A DNA stretch of 64,000 nt from Pagrus major (GCF_040436345.1 NC_133232.1:26690315-26754314); one strand, 5' to 3'. Counted from the first letter of the stretch, positions 24,471-40,182 are shown. Notes: a model not told the origin generated them from the sequence alone. A program made the numbers and translations.

Positions 24471-26844
24471 CCGTAAAGACTGGACACGCGCGCACACTTG
24501 CTCTTCTCATACAGGTGTTTGTCACAAGTTTTTTTTTTTCCCCACAACACAGGCACCAGCTGTTCAGAGGCCAGCAGTCAGATTTGGGAATTTATCACCC
24601 TTGTATTCCTGCCAAGACGACACACACACACTGATAAGAGGAAGCCTGTGGTTATATTAAAAAGATTGGAGGGGAGCAGGGGGATTTAAATCCTGTTGCA
24701 GTGGTTGAACAAACAGGCTACCTCCCACCACCTCCTCTCTCCTCCCATTTGTTTCCGTCTGTCGCTCCCTCTCCCTCACACACACACACACACTGATGTC
24801 ATTTCATTGATTGCCCAAGAACAATAGGCTGAGAGGAAGCAGCATTTCTTGGGGAAGTACAACAACTAAATTCCACACCAACACGACAAAACTATTGGCA
24901 CATAAACCCACTGCCAGTGACCGTCATCACATCCTCCTCATGTGCATGATCAGTAAATAACTTCATGGTAATAAGCTTCTGTACTAATCACTTGATTTAC
25001 TGTACATGAATCATGCTCGACCGCTCAACTATTTAGGGATCACCGCATGACCCGACCACCCAATTGTCAAACTGCATATTCTGCTTAATTCTTCAGCTTT
25101 TACAGTAATGTTTGCGCTTTTATTCCCGTCTATTTGTGTTTAATGTATTCCTGACTTGTAAGATCTTTGAGGGGAAGAAATAGCAGCCTGAGAAACAACA
25201 CTTAAGTGTGGGCAGGGTTGGAAAGAGGAACAATGCAAGGAATTTCCCCCGGTTTCCTCATGTGTCCCCCCACAGTGCCACAGTATGAGTAAACCTTAGT
25301 CACAATGATCACTGGGAGCAACAGCAATGCTGCTCTCTAGAGGTGCAAAATGAGACTTGTCACACATTGAAAACGGTTTAAAAAAAACTATATTTATTCA
25401 TAATTCTGCACTCAGATTACAAAAACGCAGACAGAATCCACCCTTGGTTGATTATTGCCCCGTCTGAAACCACAAAAAGAGGAAAAGAAGAGCTGCGAGA
25501 GAGATCACACTGGAGGTAGTTTGCTTTTTAAATATACACGCACACCCACAAATGGGTAAAAGATGAGTAAACGCCCCTCTCCTTATGTCAGGTATGCAGC
25601 TCGTTACACAGTAAACTAAACATTTTAAATTCCTAATAAGTTTTAATGTTCAGATCGAAGAAGCCAAGTCTGAAGTTTGGTCCTTTTATCAGCATTTCTT
25701 CTCAGATGTGTGATTATCATACCTACAGTAGGGTTGGGTTTTATGGCAATAGAAAACTGGGAACCATATCATAACTGGATGCTGGCCCTTTAATGTCTGC
25801 ATTAGCCAAATAAATTAGCAAGACTGCTTTGTGACAACGTTGCATCGCTGAGATACTTTTAAAAAGGGCCCTGTGGGACTGCTGTGCTGTGCTGGAAGCC
25901 GGTCGTCAGTTTATGTTAGCGGACTCCATTTCCAAACAAGCGTCAGCTACTGTTGCTCTCTGTAAGCGGAGCGGACAGAGGCACTGAGACGAGGCACCCG
26001 AGAACGCGCATGAAGTCACATCCTTCGAACTGTCGCAGAAAACCTAACCTGAGTCTTTCACAGAGAAATTCAAAGTCCAGCAGCGTCAAACAATTTACAC
26101 ACGTCGTCCACAAGCTTATGTTCACGTCAAGTTAAAATATGCTCACATATGGCCGATATAAAGTGATTAATACATGGAAATTGCTACAAATTGTTACATA
26201 GAGCCCCTTTAATATAAATACCCTCGTTTGTTACATATACAATGCCTTAATTAGAGCTGAAGTAGACAGTTCTAGAGAAAGATAGTTGATTATTGAGTCT
26301 CATTACCAGGTTGTCAAATACTGATGCTTTGCCACAGGGACGCTGGCCAACCCAAAGCCTTCAGTGTGGGAATGAGACTCAATAATCAACCATCTTCCTC
26401 TAGAACTGTCTACTTCAGCTTTAATTAAGGTATTGTGTATTTTGTGGCAGTAAGCCGAAACAAGAAGAAACAAGACACACAGGAGTTTGTCTGCTTTTCA
26501 GACAGCATGAAAAGGGTTTGAAGGTTTTGAAAGTTGTTCTTTTACTGCTGGTTTTTCCTGAATTATTAAAATAAAGGGCTCTTTACAGTGAACGGAAATC
26601 ATGCTCGTTTTTTCCCTTATATTGACCCACAACAGTCCGATGATTCCACTGGAAGGTTGTTAAGATATTCACTTGTGTACCTGTTGGTTAATGAGATCAT
26701 TTGACACATGAAAAGTTACCGTCAAGTAGCAAAAATAGATACACAAAAGGACAAGACCATGAGGTACTGCCACAGGAAACACATTTTCCCCAAAAAGACA
26801 CTGTGGCACAAGTGTGAGCAAACAAACATGCTAAAAAAACTTGG
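24471..26844. other. intergenic between ctnnd1 and the zinc-finger gene
   Basis: Contains a short CA run near 24777-24793, the palindromic element at 26240-26435 and otherwise AT-rich unique sequence. The part next to 26844 is presumably the 3' UTR of the zinc-finger gene. No coding exon is supported. Confidence 0.45.
26240..26435. mobile_element. palindromic MITE-like element
   Basis: Two arms of 65 nt (26240-26304 and 26371-26435) are inverted repeats of each other with only a few mismatches; both carry AGTAGACAGTTCTAGAG in opposite orientations. The 66-nt centre is itself partly palindromic (an ACTGATGCTTTG block against CAAAGCCTTCAGT). The whole unit can fold into one hairpin and encodes no protein. 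This is the layout of a fold-back or miniature inverted-repeat DNA element. I cannot name its superfamily. Confidence 0.7.
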
Positions 26845-29800
26845 TCAGAGCACTCCGTTGGTGTGTGTGATCATGTGCCTGCGCAGGTTGCTGGGGTTGT
26901 TGAAGCTGGCCGTGCACTGATTGCAGGTGTACGGCTTCTCTCCTGAGTGAGTCCTCAGGTGGATCTTCAGGCTGCCGTTCTGCGTGAAGCGTTTCCCGCA
27001 CTGCATACAAGCGTACGGCTTCTCCCCGGTGTGAATGCGCATGTGTATCGTCAGTGTGGTCTTGTTGACGAACGACTTGCCACAAAAGGAACAGGGAAGC
27101 GGCATCTCCCCGGTGTGAGTCGCCCGGTGTACGATCAGGTCTTCGCGGCTGAGGAAGCACTTGCCACAGAAGCTGCAGTCCAGGGATTTGTTGATGTTGT
27201 GAGGGAAGACGTTCTGCTGCTGGGGGAACTGGCTGACATGACTGGGATGACCCACATGACCATCAGCTGCTACTACTGGTGTACTTAATGCAGGAGTCAG
27301 TGCTGTCGAGTGATTTCTCTCCAGTTGGCTGCTTCTTGCCAATCCAACACCGTCATCCTGCATCCCTCTCATCGGGGCTCCGTCATTGGCACCAGTGGTA
27401 AAAGTCAGGAGGCTGTCATGGGTGACGTTGTGGTCAGGAGACAGAGAGCTGAAAGCCTGGAGTTCAGAGGCGGTGAAAAGGCTGTCGCTCGCCTCCTGCA
27501 GAGGCCCTTCCCCTCGTCCATGAACACTCACGATTCTCAGCTCCTCATGATTACCTGTCAGGCAGGAGGACTCTAAACTCTGAGTCCCTGTGTCAACACC
27601 ACCCTGTGTACACTGGTTTCCAAAGTCATCATGACCTAAAACGACAAACCACAAAGTGACATTATAAATCGTGTATGAAACTTCCTGACTGTGATTTATG
27701 AGTCTAAAAAGGCTTGGCAAGAAGGTACATACTTTACATAGTTCTCACGCTTATGGTAGTCAAGTGTTGACTAAAGGTTAATATTACATCAACAGTATGA
27801 CTTATGACCTCGTCAAGCCAATACTGGACTTTAAACAGTGATGTAGTCATGGCTTGAATCATGCCCTTCGTCATGTCTCCATGCATATTGTTTTGTAATA
27901 AGACATCCTGAGAGCTGACTCACTGACACTCAGCATGACACATGCTTCAATAAGATGAAGGTTAGTGTGTTTTCCTATTTAAAACCCATCTTTTTTTCCT
28001 TAACCTATGAATTATCATCATGAAGATCTGACAACACATTGGTTTTTATATCTTATTTTTGTTGTTTGTGTTATGAGTTTATGTATCAATGTGTTTTACT
28101 TAACTTCCTGTGTTTTTATTTTGAAATTCTTTTGTTTTATTCAATCTCTGTAAAAAGCACTTAAGTCAACGTTTGTTGTTTTTAAATGTGCTTCATGAAT
28201 AGACTTGACTTGGATATTATTTGTTCATAAAAATAAATAAATTAGTTCATCATTCTTGTTTACATATATGATTATTATTTCTACAAATAAATATGTAAAT
28301 GTTTAAGCAATGATCTGTCTGAGGCAGGATAAATGCCTTTTCAAACTCCTTGTTTAAAGTCTATTTTGTGCAAATATGACCCCCTATTCACAAATTATGT
28401 CAACAAACCTCCTGAACAGACTAAACAAACAATGGATTTGTACAGCCAGCAATACAAAATGTTGTATGTGTAACTACTGCCTGATATCATACACGGCTTT
28501 GTGCCAGCGTCATTAAAACACATGAAAGAGTCATACTGTTGCACCTGTTGATATATTCCTTCCATTACAAAGAAGACGGCCAATCACACCAGGCCAGATC
28601 TAGTCACATGATGTCGGCAGCTTTTTGATCCAGTCTTTTCTGATATGTATTTTGGAAGCAAAAAAACGTATCAGGTTCTGATCAATGATCTGATCTAATC
28701 GATTGATCAAGGACCTCATTGTGTGCTCATGAGTAAGACACATAATTCACATCAGCTCATGAGGGCTTCCTAACTGAAATTACAGGCTTTACATGAGTAA
28801 AAACAGGCTACTCACCTCCAACTGGGCCACATCCTCCAACATCGTCTTCATCTTTGATCAGGATGACATCTGGAGTCTCCACATCTGGCTGCTATCAAGT
28901 AAGCATACATATGCGTGAGCAAACAAAGCTTCACATTAACTTTTAGTGAAAGTATCTGTAATGTATTTACCTTCACCGGAGCGGCAGAAGAGGAAGTCTT
29001 GTTCTTTGATTGTAGAGAAATAGAAGCAGCTTCTGCAACAGTCTTTTGAGCCTCTGGTGGCTTAATGACAACTGGGGAGAAGAAAAAGACATAATGTCTT
29101 TGAATATATTAATTAAGAGATGGATATATTTCTTGATTTGTGAGGAAATATGACTGGTCACATTGAGTCAACGATGACTTGAAAGCAAGATAAACTAGTT
29201 TCAATAAAATTGGACATACAGGAAACAGAACTGTAATTACTGGAAATTACATATTCACTTAATAAACTCCAGCTTACCAGAATATAATTGTATGTGTTTT
29301 GAATGAGCACTTTGACAGCCAACATGTAATTAGAGATACAGTATATGGAGTTATAGCCTTAATAATTAACTTTGCAGACACATTAAATCTAAACAAGCCA
29401 TGTAAAGTGAATCATATAAAAATCATATTTCATACCCCTAAGGCAGGCCCTAGCTACCAGTGAGGACACTGAGGTCATGTGCTCGGTATTTTTTCTGGAT
29501 CTTTGATATCTTAATATATATATTTGGTAACATTTTATAATCATTACAATAAACTATTATAAAAAAAAGTTAATTAAACTTTAGTTAATAGTTATTTCAC
29601 TGTTAACAAGCAATTGAATGCTTTATATATTGGAAAATTATCTTTTGAATTGACAAATATCATATGTTTCCAAGTCAATAAAGTCTCAGTTTCCCATAAA
29701 ACTAATGAAATATAAGACTGAAAATACGTAATTATGAAAACTACACAGCCAGCGGTCGCGTTAGTGACGTCACCTCGTTGAACGGTCACCAAAACCCGTA

Positions 29801-30538
29801 ACTTTAAACATTAACAGAGCTGCTCCTTTATATTATCAGCTCACTGAACTGACAAACTACCCTTTCACATAACTGCAGCTGTCAATATGACCAGTTTTAT
29901 TGTGATTTTCATCTTTTTTCAAGTTCCTCCTCTGAGCCGAGTTGGCGGCCATGTTGGTGTTGGTGACGTGTATTGAGCGAGACGATGTAGTTCACTGAGC
30001 GGTTTGACGCAAAAGTAGATGATATTTTACTTTAATAACGACAAACTGCGACTTTCCTGACTTGGAAAATTATATTTTTAAATTGGAAAACATAATATGT
30101 GTATTTTATGGCACAATTCAAGCGGAATCTAACAAATATTTATCTCTCTCCATTCACAACCATACAAAGGTCCCATGGTCGAAACCGGAAGGAGCGTGAT
30201 TTCGTCTCTCTGTAAGTACTTTTAAAGTTAAAGTACTCGTCACCTTGTGCTCTAGCCCGCGGTTTGGGGATGTTTCCTCTGACGGGCGAGAAGCGGCTGG
30301 CCGGCCGGCTGGTCCTCGTCTGCAGCCGGAGGGAGAAGAGCTCGCTCCTCATCACCTTCATCCTCATCCTCAGGGTTTCGTTTTCCTTCAGGCTCTGCGT
30401 GAGATGCAGGCGGAGAGACGACGAGCTCTCCGAGAACAGCTGGCTGATTTCAGTCACCGCCGCTTTCACCAGCACGTCCATGATGGACAGGAGCTGGGAC
30501 TCCAGGTTGAGGCTGCCCGGCGGCACGTCTGCGGACAT
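26845..30538 (-). CDS. C2H2 zinc-finger protein, four fingers
   Basis: A probable nuclear DNA-binding regulator. Coding exons, 5' to 3': 30538-30244, 29071-28971, 28891-28816, 27635-26845. All junctions are GT-AG and in frame, giving 420 residues. The N-terminus (LESQLLSIMDVLVKAAVTEI, about 12-31, continuing as an amphipathic helix to about 70) is the conserved N-terminal helix of many fish C2H2 proteins. Exon 3 encodes an acidic ILIKDEDD motif that fits the SUMO consensus. Four CX2CX12HX3H fingers lie at about 311-331, 339-359, 367-387 and 395-415; linkers 2 and 3 are canonical (TGEKPY and SGEKPY), but the first is TGEMPLP. Only five residues follow the last finger. An in-frame ATG at 30595 would add 19 residues; I prefer 30538 because the conserved helix follows it closely. 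Large lineage-specific families make orthology unsafe, so no symbol is given. Confidence 0.85.
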
Positions 30539-30599
30539 GTTTCCCCGCGGAGGGCTGTGACAGAAGAGGCGCAACACGAACGATGGTTCGCTCACGACG

Positions 30600-31854
30600 A
30601 GGAAAACACAATGGCCTTTCCGGTAGCATGACGCTGGTTACCGTAACTTCTAGAAAGCGGGGACAGGTTTGTTTGGGCTGATGTTTTTTTTTTTTTTCTG
30701 GCTTCTGCTCAGATATCAACAATCAGCTATTATTAATAATCAATAGTCACGTGATATATTTTGTTATATTGCCTTATTGAGATGTTAGAGGCAACTAGGG
30801 AGTGAGTAGCCAAACTAATTAAAGATTTAACTACATGGTTATAACCATGTGTTTATAAGTAGGCCAACCTCATGTCAACTTTTTATTTTGTTAAGTTCAT
30901 TTTTATTTGTTGCTTAGTGTTAGTCGTTATATTTAAATAATAATAATGATAAATAAAGCCCTACCAGTATATCAGGATGCAAAACAAGGGTCAACGCTGT
31001 GTCCAAGGTTATTCACAGAGGGAAAAAAAGCAATGGGAGAATGACAAAACTACACTGAACCCATGTGGGCTATACTTCAGATGGTTTAAAGTCCACCTTG
31101 TAGCTAGGGAGAGTCTGTCACCTCTTTCTCTCGAAGCTTTTTATGCTTTGCAGTGAAGTACGTGTGCGTAATGTGAGTGGACTCTGTAGGCGATAATAAA
31201 ATGTATCTAGATCCAGTTAAGACATCATCTACTAGTTGCCCTACTGATGGGTCAAATATTAAAACATGCAGCCCCAATAAGAACTTAAAGCTCCAGAAAC
31301 ACTCTCTAATAACCATCATTAATAAACGGTAAATGTGTAGTCAAATAAACATGAGTTAAATGTGGTTTAACTGTTATAAATAAACAGCATTTGTTTATTG
31401 TAAGGTTGCAACTGATGTTTGTAATACTTTGTAAATGGTTAATAAATACGATGTAGTGCCAACTCACCCAAAATCCAGAACTTTTCCCCGTTCGTGTCAT
31501 CGAAACAATTCATGTTGAAACTTCTATTAAATTCTATCAAGTTCATTAAATCATTTAATATTTTTTCTCTATAAACACACAGCAAATGAAACTGAACATT
31601 TGTGCTTAATGTGATAAATACAAACATATACAACAACACGTCAGTGAATGAAAAAACACAGCACAGTACACTTCCAAACATGTAACTAACTGTAACATCA
31701 CATTGCCAGCGTTTGAGGTGAGAGTCAACCTGATGTGCCCCTTTCTATTATTTCAGTAGTCAATCCAACACCAAACTAAGACTTACTCATTGTCGTACCA
31801 ACCACTAACAATCTTTTTGGTCTTTTCGGTCTTTCTGTTTGTCGTCAGTATATT
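30600..31854. other. spacer between the zinc-finger gene and smtnl1
   Basis: The zinc-finger promoter should lie at about 30.60-30.75 kb on the minus strand, and the smtnl1 3' UTR at about 31.39-31.85 kb, where AATAAA occurs on the minus strand at 31394-31399. The rest is AT-rich with no gene. Confidence 0.4.
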
Positions 31855-35211
<3,357 letters not shown>

Positions 35212-35792
35212 GATGTCCAGAACTGTCTGTTTATCCCCTGGATTAAAGGTCAAATCACACTTTTAAAAAATAAATGCCCCAGGACTCTTAAATGAACTCT
35301 TCTGTCTTCCCTAGAAAGCTTTCATTCAGTGAAAGATGAATCCTCTTCACATGAACCCTGCTTCTCACTACTCTACTTTGCTTCCCCTGTCTCCCTTTCT
35401 CCCCCTCTCTGTCAGCACTGCCCCTGTGCTTGAGATGTGTGTGTTTTGGTGTGTGTGGTTTGTGGATATCCTCCTTCAACCCCTTTCACCCGACACCCCC
35501 GCCCTCTGCTTTGTGAGGATTCCTATGCTTCTTTATCTGACCTTTTGGACAACACAGGGTCCTGAAATAGAGCCGCAGTGACATAGGCGCAGTCCAACGG
35601 GCCAGACAGCTGCGTCTGCTGTGGAAACCGCGGCTGTACACACACACACGTAGAATACACACGTGGGTGCGTGCATGCAGTCCTATAAACATACAATCTG
35701 CCATGCCCTTTGCACTCTCAATATAAAACCCTGTCAATCAAATTTAAAGTTATTTAAGTATACATATTTAGTGCCAAGAATTCGATGAAACA

Positions 35793-36165
35793 GCTAGCCT
35801 GGCTCTGATCAAGTAACACAATCTTCCCACCAGACCTTTAAAGCTCGCTAATTAATAGGTTGTATCTAGTTTGTTTAATTAATTCAAGAAATGTACCTTG
35901 ACTATTTCTTGGCATGTTGCAGTGAGCTAATAATAACAACTTAACAAGATATTGTGTTAATAAGTGAGCTTTACAGGTGCTGATAGGTGGATTTGGTTGG
36001 CTTTGAACAGAACCAGGCTAGCGGTTTCCCCCTGTTTCCACTGTTTATGCTAAGCAAAGCTAATTCTCTCCCAGCTATAGCTTCATATTTAATGGACAAA
36101 CATGAGAGTGGTATCAAACTTCTCATCTAACTCACAGCAAGAAAACAGCTTTATTTAAAGGTAAT
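35793..36165. repeat. dispersed fish repeat, two halves in inverted orientation
   Basis: The plus strand opens with GAAACAGCTAGCCTGGCTCTG and continues with the CTCGCTAATTAATAGGTTG block. From about 35940 the other half of the same family appears in reverse orientation, with TTTCCCCCTGTTTCCA and AAGCTATAG-type motifs read backwards. The forward form of that first half is also found at 46095-46270. This family is abundant in percomorph genomes; I do not know its formal name. Confidence 0.5.
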
Positions 36166-37306
36166 TTTTTATGCAGACAAATCATTACAAAAAAAACAAA
36201 AAAACATCTACAGTCTCCTTTTCTTGAAAACATTATTATTTGTGAATTCAAAATGTTTATCGGGTCCAAAATGATTGTTTTCTTTAAGAATTCTGATGGT
36301 CGGTTTCAGCTTCTCACAAGGTTCGTCAGCCAACAGTATGACGCCGTTGGTATCACGTGGTATCTGTGTTTCGTCAGCAGCATCAACAGTCTCGGAAGTT
36401 GCCAGTTATTTATGAGGATGGCTGACCAAATGTTAACGTTAGCTAGTGCACAAACTGGCAACCATTTGAGGGGGCTGATGGTTCAAACAACAGCAGTGTT
36501 GTAACGTGAACCCTTAGCTCTGAGCACGTTTTAGTTCTCATGTATCTCCCGACACATAACCTCGCTTCTCTCCTCACTTTAATACTGTAAGTCAAGATCA
36601 AGTGAGTCAGTCAACTTTATACGCCAAGTGATGTTACACATACAGAATGTACTCAGCTTTTTTTAGTTGCTCGTCACTACGTCATCCAAAGTGCTAAACA
36701 GAAATGAAAACTTTGTACTCATTTTCATTACGCCCTTGTCTTCAATTTTTGTATTAATACTTATATAACTCCACACATCTCAGCTTTCTGTCAATTTTTC
36801 CCTTACTTGTTGACTCATCTCCGCCATTATTTAGTTTCTCGACAAGTTTTTTTTTCTCTCTCTCTTTTTGTTCCCCATCTTTACAGACTTAAAGTAGATA
36901 CATGGAGAAACAACACTAGTCCAGCTTTTCAACTTGGCATCCTGGATGAACAATCATGTATCAACTCATTCAACACAAAACAGATGGATTTAAAAATAGA
37001 TGTCTATCTTTATTCCCACTCTGTCTGTCATTATCTTCTCCTACCCCCCACATCCTTCTTCTCCTCCTCCCTTCTGTCTAAGTCTTGGGGGCTATAAATA
37101 TGTCAGCGCCTTCTTGTGTATCAGTCCCACTCCCTCCTCCTCATGGCCCAACCACTGAAGCACAACTTTGCATCTGTTGTGCTTTGTTGGTAAAACTAGA
37201 GGACGTGATGCTATTAAATGGGGAAAACAAAGGAGATGTTGGGAGATTTAAATGTAGGCTGTTATAACATAATAAAAGATGATGAAACAAAGAGTGTGTT
37301 TTTGGC

Positions 37307-37310
<4 letters not shown>

Positions 37311-37346
<36 letters not shown>
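37311..37346. repeat. (TG)n microsatellite
   Basis: About 18 TG units. Confidence 0.95.
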
Positions 37347-37349
<3 letters not shown>

Positions 37350-37792
37350 CTGCCGTGGATGCATAAAGTGTTGTGGTGAACCACTCTTCCTGTTGTCTTC
37401 TTCTTGGACTAGATGCATAAAAGAAAGCAGCATCGTGAAATGTAGCATTTGTTTTCACTGACTTACATAGTGAAGAACAATCAAAAACTCTTGTAGACAG
37501 GTCAAACAAAGAGGAACATAAAGAATTAAAAAGACGTTGCTCAATTTGATGCCGTTGGTCTTAAGTGTGCTTCCCATTCATTGTTTATGTAAACAGTCAA
37601 ATGCCGTGTAGATCTGGTTTGAAATCTCGCTGCAGACCGACGTTCATCCAATTGTACACGAGAGTGTAGCCTGCTTGTTAGGCATCACGTGTCTCTGTGG
37701 ACACGTACCATAACTGTGAGATCAAGGCAACAACTCAAATATGGTCAATGTATATATTGTCCAAATTATCAAACCGAATTTAAAGAAGTCTT

Positions 37793-37864
37793 TGACCCTG
37801 ACGTGATTTGAACACGCAACCTTCTGATCTGGAGTCAGACGTGCTACCATTGCGCCACAAGGTC
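37793..37864 (-). tRNA. tRNA-Trp (CCA), copy 1
   Basis: A 72-nt cloverleaf including the discriminator A. The acceptor stem GACCTTG pairs with CAGGGTC, the anticodon loop is CTCCAGA (anticodon CCA), the T loop is TTCAAAT and there is no intron. It differs from the other copies in the D arm (AATGGTAGCAC), where one D-stem pair is an A-C mismatch. No T-run of four or more lies within 40 nt downstream. Confidence 0.85.
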
Positions 37865-38070
37865 TGCTTTGATAGCTATGATGACACTTTTCTCGGATGC
37901 CATACATGTGCAAAAGCTATCAATGCTGCAGAATTAAAGACTGAGTCAATCATATATGGTGTCCAACAAAGTGGATTTATTACACCTTTAACTTTTTGTT
38001 CTTGGTGTAAATTTACCTTTTGCTGGCTCAAATGTTTGCCATTTTGCCCTGCAAACATTGTGTTATGTGT

Positions 38071-38290
38071 GTGAAGGCTCTACAACCCACTCTACCTCCT
38101 CAGCTGCAGCTTACTGCTAGTACTACTTGTAGTGCTGCTACTAGCTGGGGATCAACTTTTTTGATGACTGGACAACTGAGTCTACCTCCTTATTCGGAAG
38201 GAATCCATGCTATAACCATTGCTTTCTATTTCCTGAAGATATTCCCTCATTTGGTGCAGTGTTTACATAACTTTTACATTCATTAGCCTG
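38071..38290. repeat. block shared with the tRNA-Trp duplication units
   Basis: The sequence from GAAGGCTCTACAACCCAC to ACATTCATTAGCC recurs with few differences at about 39745-39958 and 40705-40919. It marks a third, more diverged copy of the unit. The open frame across it is not kept in all copies. Confidence 0.8.
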
Positions 38291-38375
38291 GTGAATGGGG
38301 CACTGCCATCACAGAAGAGAACATTCTCAGAATATCAAAGCATAAAGGTCGTTATGACACAAAGTTGAAGACAGT

Positions 38376-38464
38376 TGACCATGATGTGATTTGAAATGCA
38401 GTTCAAGTTCAAGTCTGCAGTGACTGATCTGGAATCAGACGCTCTACCGTTGCACCACAAGGTC
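38376..38464 (-). pseudogene. tRNA-Trp-like pseudogene with an expanded 3' half
   Basis: Starts GACCTTGTGGTGCAACGG and keeps the CCA anticodon in a TTCCAGA loop, but measures 89 nt instead of 72. About 17 extra nt lie between the anticodon stem and the T arm. The insert contains TTGAACTTGAAC and can form a small hairpin (TGCAG with CTGCA). The acceptor stem has a mismatch (CATGGTC on the 3' side). Probably non-functional. Confidence 0.75.
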
Positions 38465-38640
38465 TGCTGTGCCAGGCTGGAATGGTAGAGCTAAGCTTAA
38501 GGTTAGTGCTGCGGCACAAGGTCAGCAATCAGTCATATGACGGTATTTCAAAGTGATGCCATACATGTTTAACTGGGTTAAGATCTGATAACTGTGAAGG
38601 TAATTCCACGTGATCCACAGGTCATAAATTAGTAAACATA

Positions 38641-38712
38641 TGACCCTGACGTGATTTGAACACGCAACCTTCTGATCTGGAGTCAGACGCGCTACCGTTG
38701 CGCCACAAGGTC
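38641..38712 (-). tRNA. tRNA-Trp (CCA), copy 2
   Basis: Fully paired 72-nt cloverleaf with D stem GCGC/GCGC, anticodon CCA and T arm GCGTG-TTCAAAT-CACGT. The A box (TGGCGCAACGG) and B box (GTTCAAATC) are intact. The 3' flank on the minus strand begins TATGTTTACTAATTTATG and lacks a T4 run. Confidence 0.93.
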
Positions 38713-39082
38713 TATAACAACCTGATGCATTGGCACTTCAAAACAATGCCAAAGATGTTCACAAGCTATCACTGCAGCTGAATTCAAGACTGAGCATAAC
38801 ACCTACAACATCCAACAAACAGCACATTGGATTTATTTCAGCTTTAAGGTTTTGTTCTCAGTGCAAATTTACTTTTAACAGGCTCTTATTTTGAAATTCC
38901 TTTCCTGTTTGAGCATCAATGTCACATTTGGCGCAGTAAACATTTTGTTATGTGAGTGGTTTAGCATGTGGCTTTAACACACTGAAGGCTTTGGCTGAAA
39001 GCATCCACGCATTAGTCATGACGTTCTTCTTCCAGAAGATATTCCCTCATTTTGCATGCCATTAACATAATTTATATTCGTT

Positions 39083-39235
39083 GATGAAGGTTCTCAGTCA
39101 TCCAGGTCATGGTAAATCTAGGTACTGTATCGTAGGCAGCTGGACTTGCTTCAGTTTCTTGAAGACGTCTCACTTCTCATCCAAGGGTCTTCTTCAGTTC
39201 TAACTAACTCCTCTCCAGTTAGTTCTGATATGCAG
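39083..39235 (-). repeat. dispersed repeat with a GAAGACGTC-type core
   Basis: On the minus strand it reads CTGAAGAAGACCCTTGG, then GAGACGTCTTCAAGAAACTG, then AGCAAGTCCAGCTGCC. This is a common teleost repeat, often associated with Penelope-like retroelements. It is a short fossil fragment without coding capacity. The family link is from memory. Confidence 0.4.
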
Positions 39236-39283
39236 TGTAGTAGCATGATTTTATCAGCCACAGGTCATAAATTAGCAAACATA

Positions 39284-39355
39284 TGACCCTGACGTGATTT
39301 GAACACGCAACCTTCTGATCTGGAGTCAGACGCGCTACCGTTGCGCCACAAGGTC
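39284..39355 (-). tRNA. tRNA-Trp (CCA), copy 3
   Basis: Identical in sequence to copy 2 over all 72 nt. It sits just before the first of two near-identical tandem units, so copies 3-5 probably arose by recent unequal crossing-over. The 3' flank matches that of copies 4 and 5. Confidence 0.93.
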
Positions 39356-40152
39356 TATAAAAGTTTGATACATTGGCACTTCAAAACAATGCCAAAGATG
39401 GACAAACGGTATCACTGCAGCTGAATTCAAGACCGAGCATAACACATACAAAGTCCAATAAAGAGCATACTGTATTTATTTCACCTTTAACTTTTTGTTC
39501 TTGGTGTAAATTTACCTTTTGCTGGCTCAAATTTTGAACTTCTATAAGCCATTTTGCCCTGCAAACATTGTGTTGTGTGTGTGGTTTAGCATTAACAAAC
39601 TGAAGGCCTTTGTCCAAACCATTTATGTGCTAGACATGACGTCTTGTGTTGGATTCACATAAGGACATAGTATTCATCTAAGCCATGAGGTTGGGGCATC
39701 ACCATTGGCGAGACCACTGTCATCAGGATACAGTATCATTGTATGAAGGCTCTACAACCCACTCTACCTCCTGAGCTACAGCTTACTACTAGTACTACTT
39801 GTAGTGCTGCCACTAGCTGGGGATCAACTTTTTTGATGACTGGACAACCAACTCTACCTCCTTATTCAGAAGGAATCCACGCTATAACCATTGCTTTCTA
39901 TTTCCTGAAGATATTCCCTCATTTGGTGCAGTGTTTACATAACTTTTACATTCATTAGCCGTGGCCCGTGTGAATGGGGCACTGCTATCGCAGAAAAGAC
40001 CACAAGGTCTGTTGTAATGGTTCTTAACAGGGCTCATATTTTATACCAAGAACCAAACGTGAAGTGGGTGTTTCTTATCTTATTCACAACCATTGAATAT
40101 ACATAGTCTAACCACCTGGGAACACATGGGAGGTCACAAAGACCTTAATTGT

Positions 40153-40182
40153 TAACCCTGGTATGATCTGCACACACAACCT
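40153..40182 (-). pseudogene. relic of a tRNA-Trp 3' half
   Basis: The minus strand reads AGGTTGTGTGTGCAGATCAT and then ACCAGGGTTA, resembling the T arm and acceptor 3' strand of tRNA-Trp with several changes. The same relic recurs in unit B at 41107-41136. Confidence 0.4.

Larger units (their letters stand above)
35238..37792. other. upstream region of smtnl1, repeats
   Basis: Must hold the smtnl1 promoter and 5' UTR exon, but neither can be fixed. A CTATAAATATG motif at 37092-37102 resembles a MEF2/TATA-like site and would suit a muscle gene, but its position is unproven. The region also holds the paired repeat at 35793-36165 and a TG microsatellite at 37311-37346. Confidence 0.35.

Noticed and set aside
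24184-24660. 158-codon plus-strand open frame
   Set aside because: It overlaps the CpG-rich ctnnd1 promoter and first exon. It has no recognisable domain, several overlapping frames are equally open, and it is rich in low-complexity residues.
30245-30631. Plus-strand open frames of 98-128 codons
   Set aside because: Antisense to the first exon of the zinc-finger gene; no family similarity.
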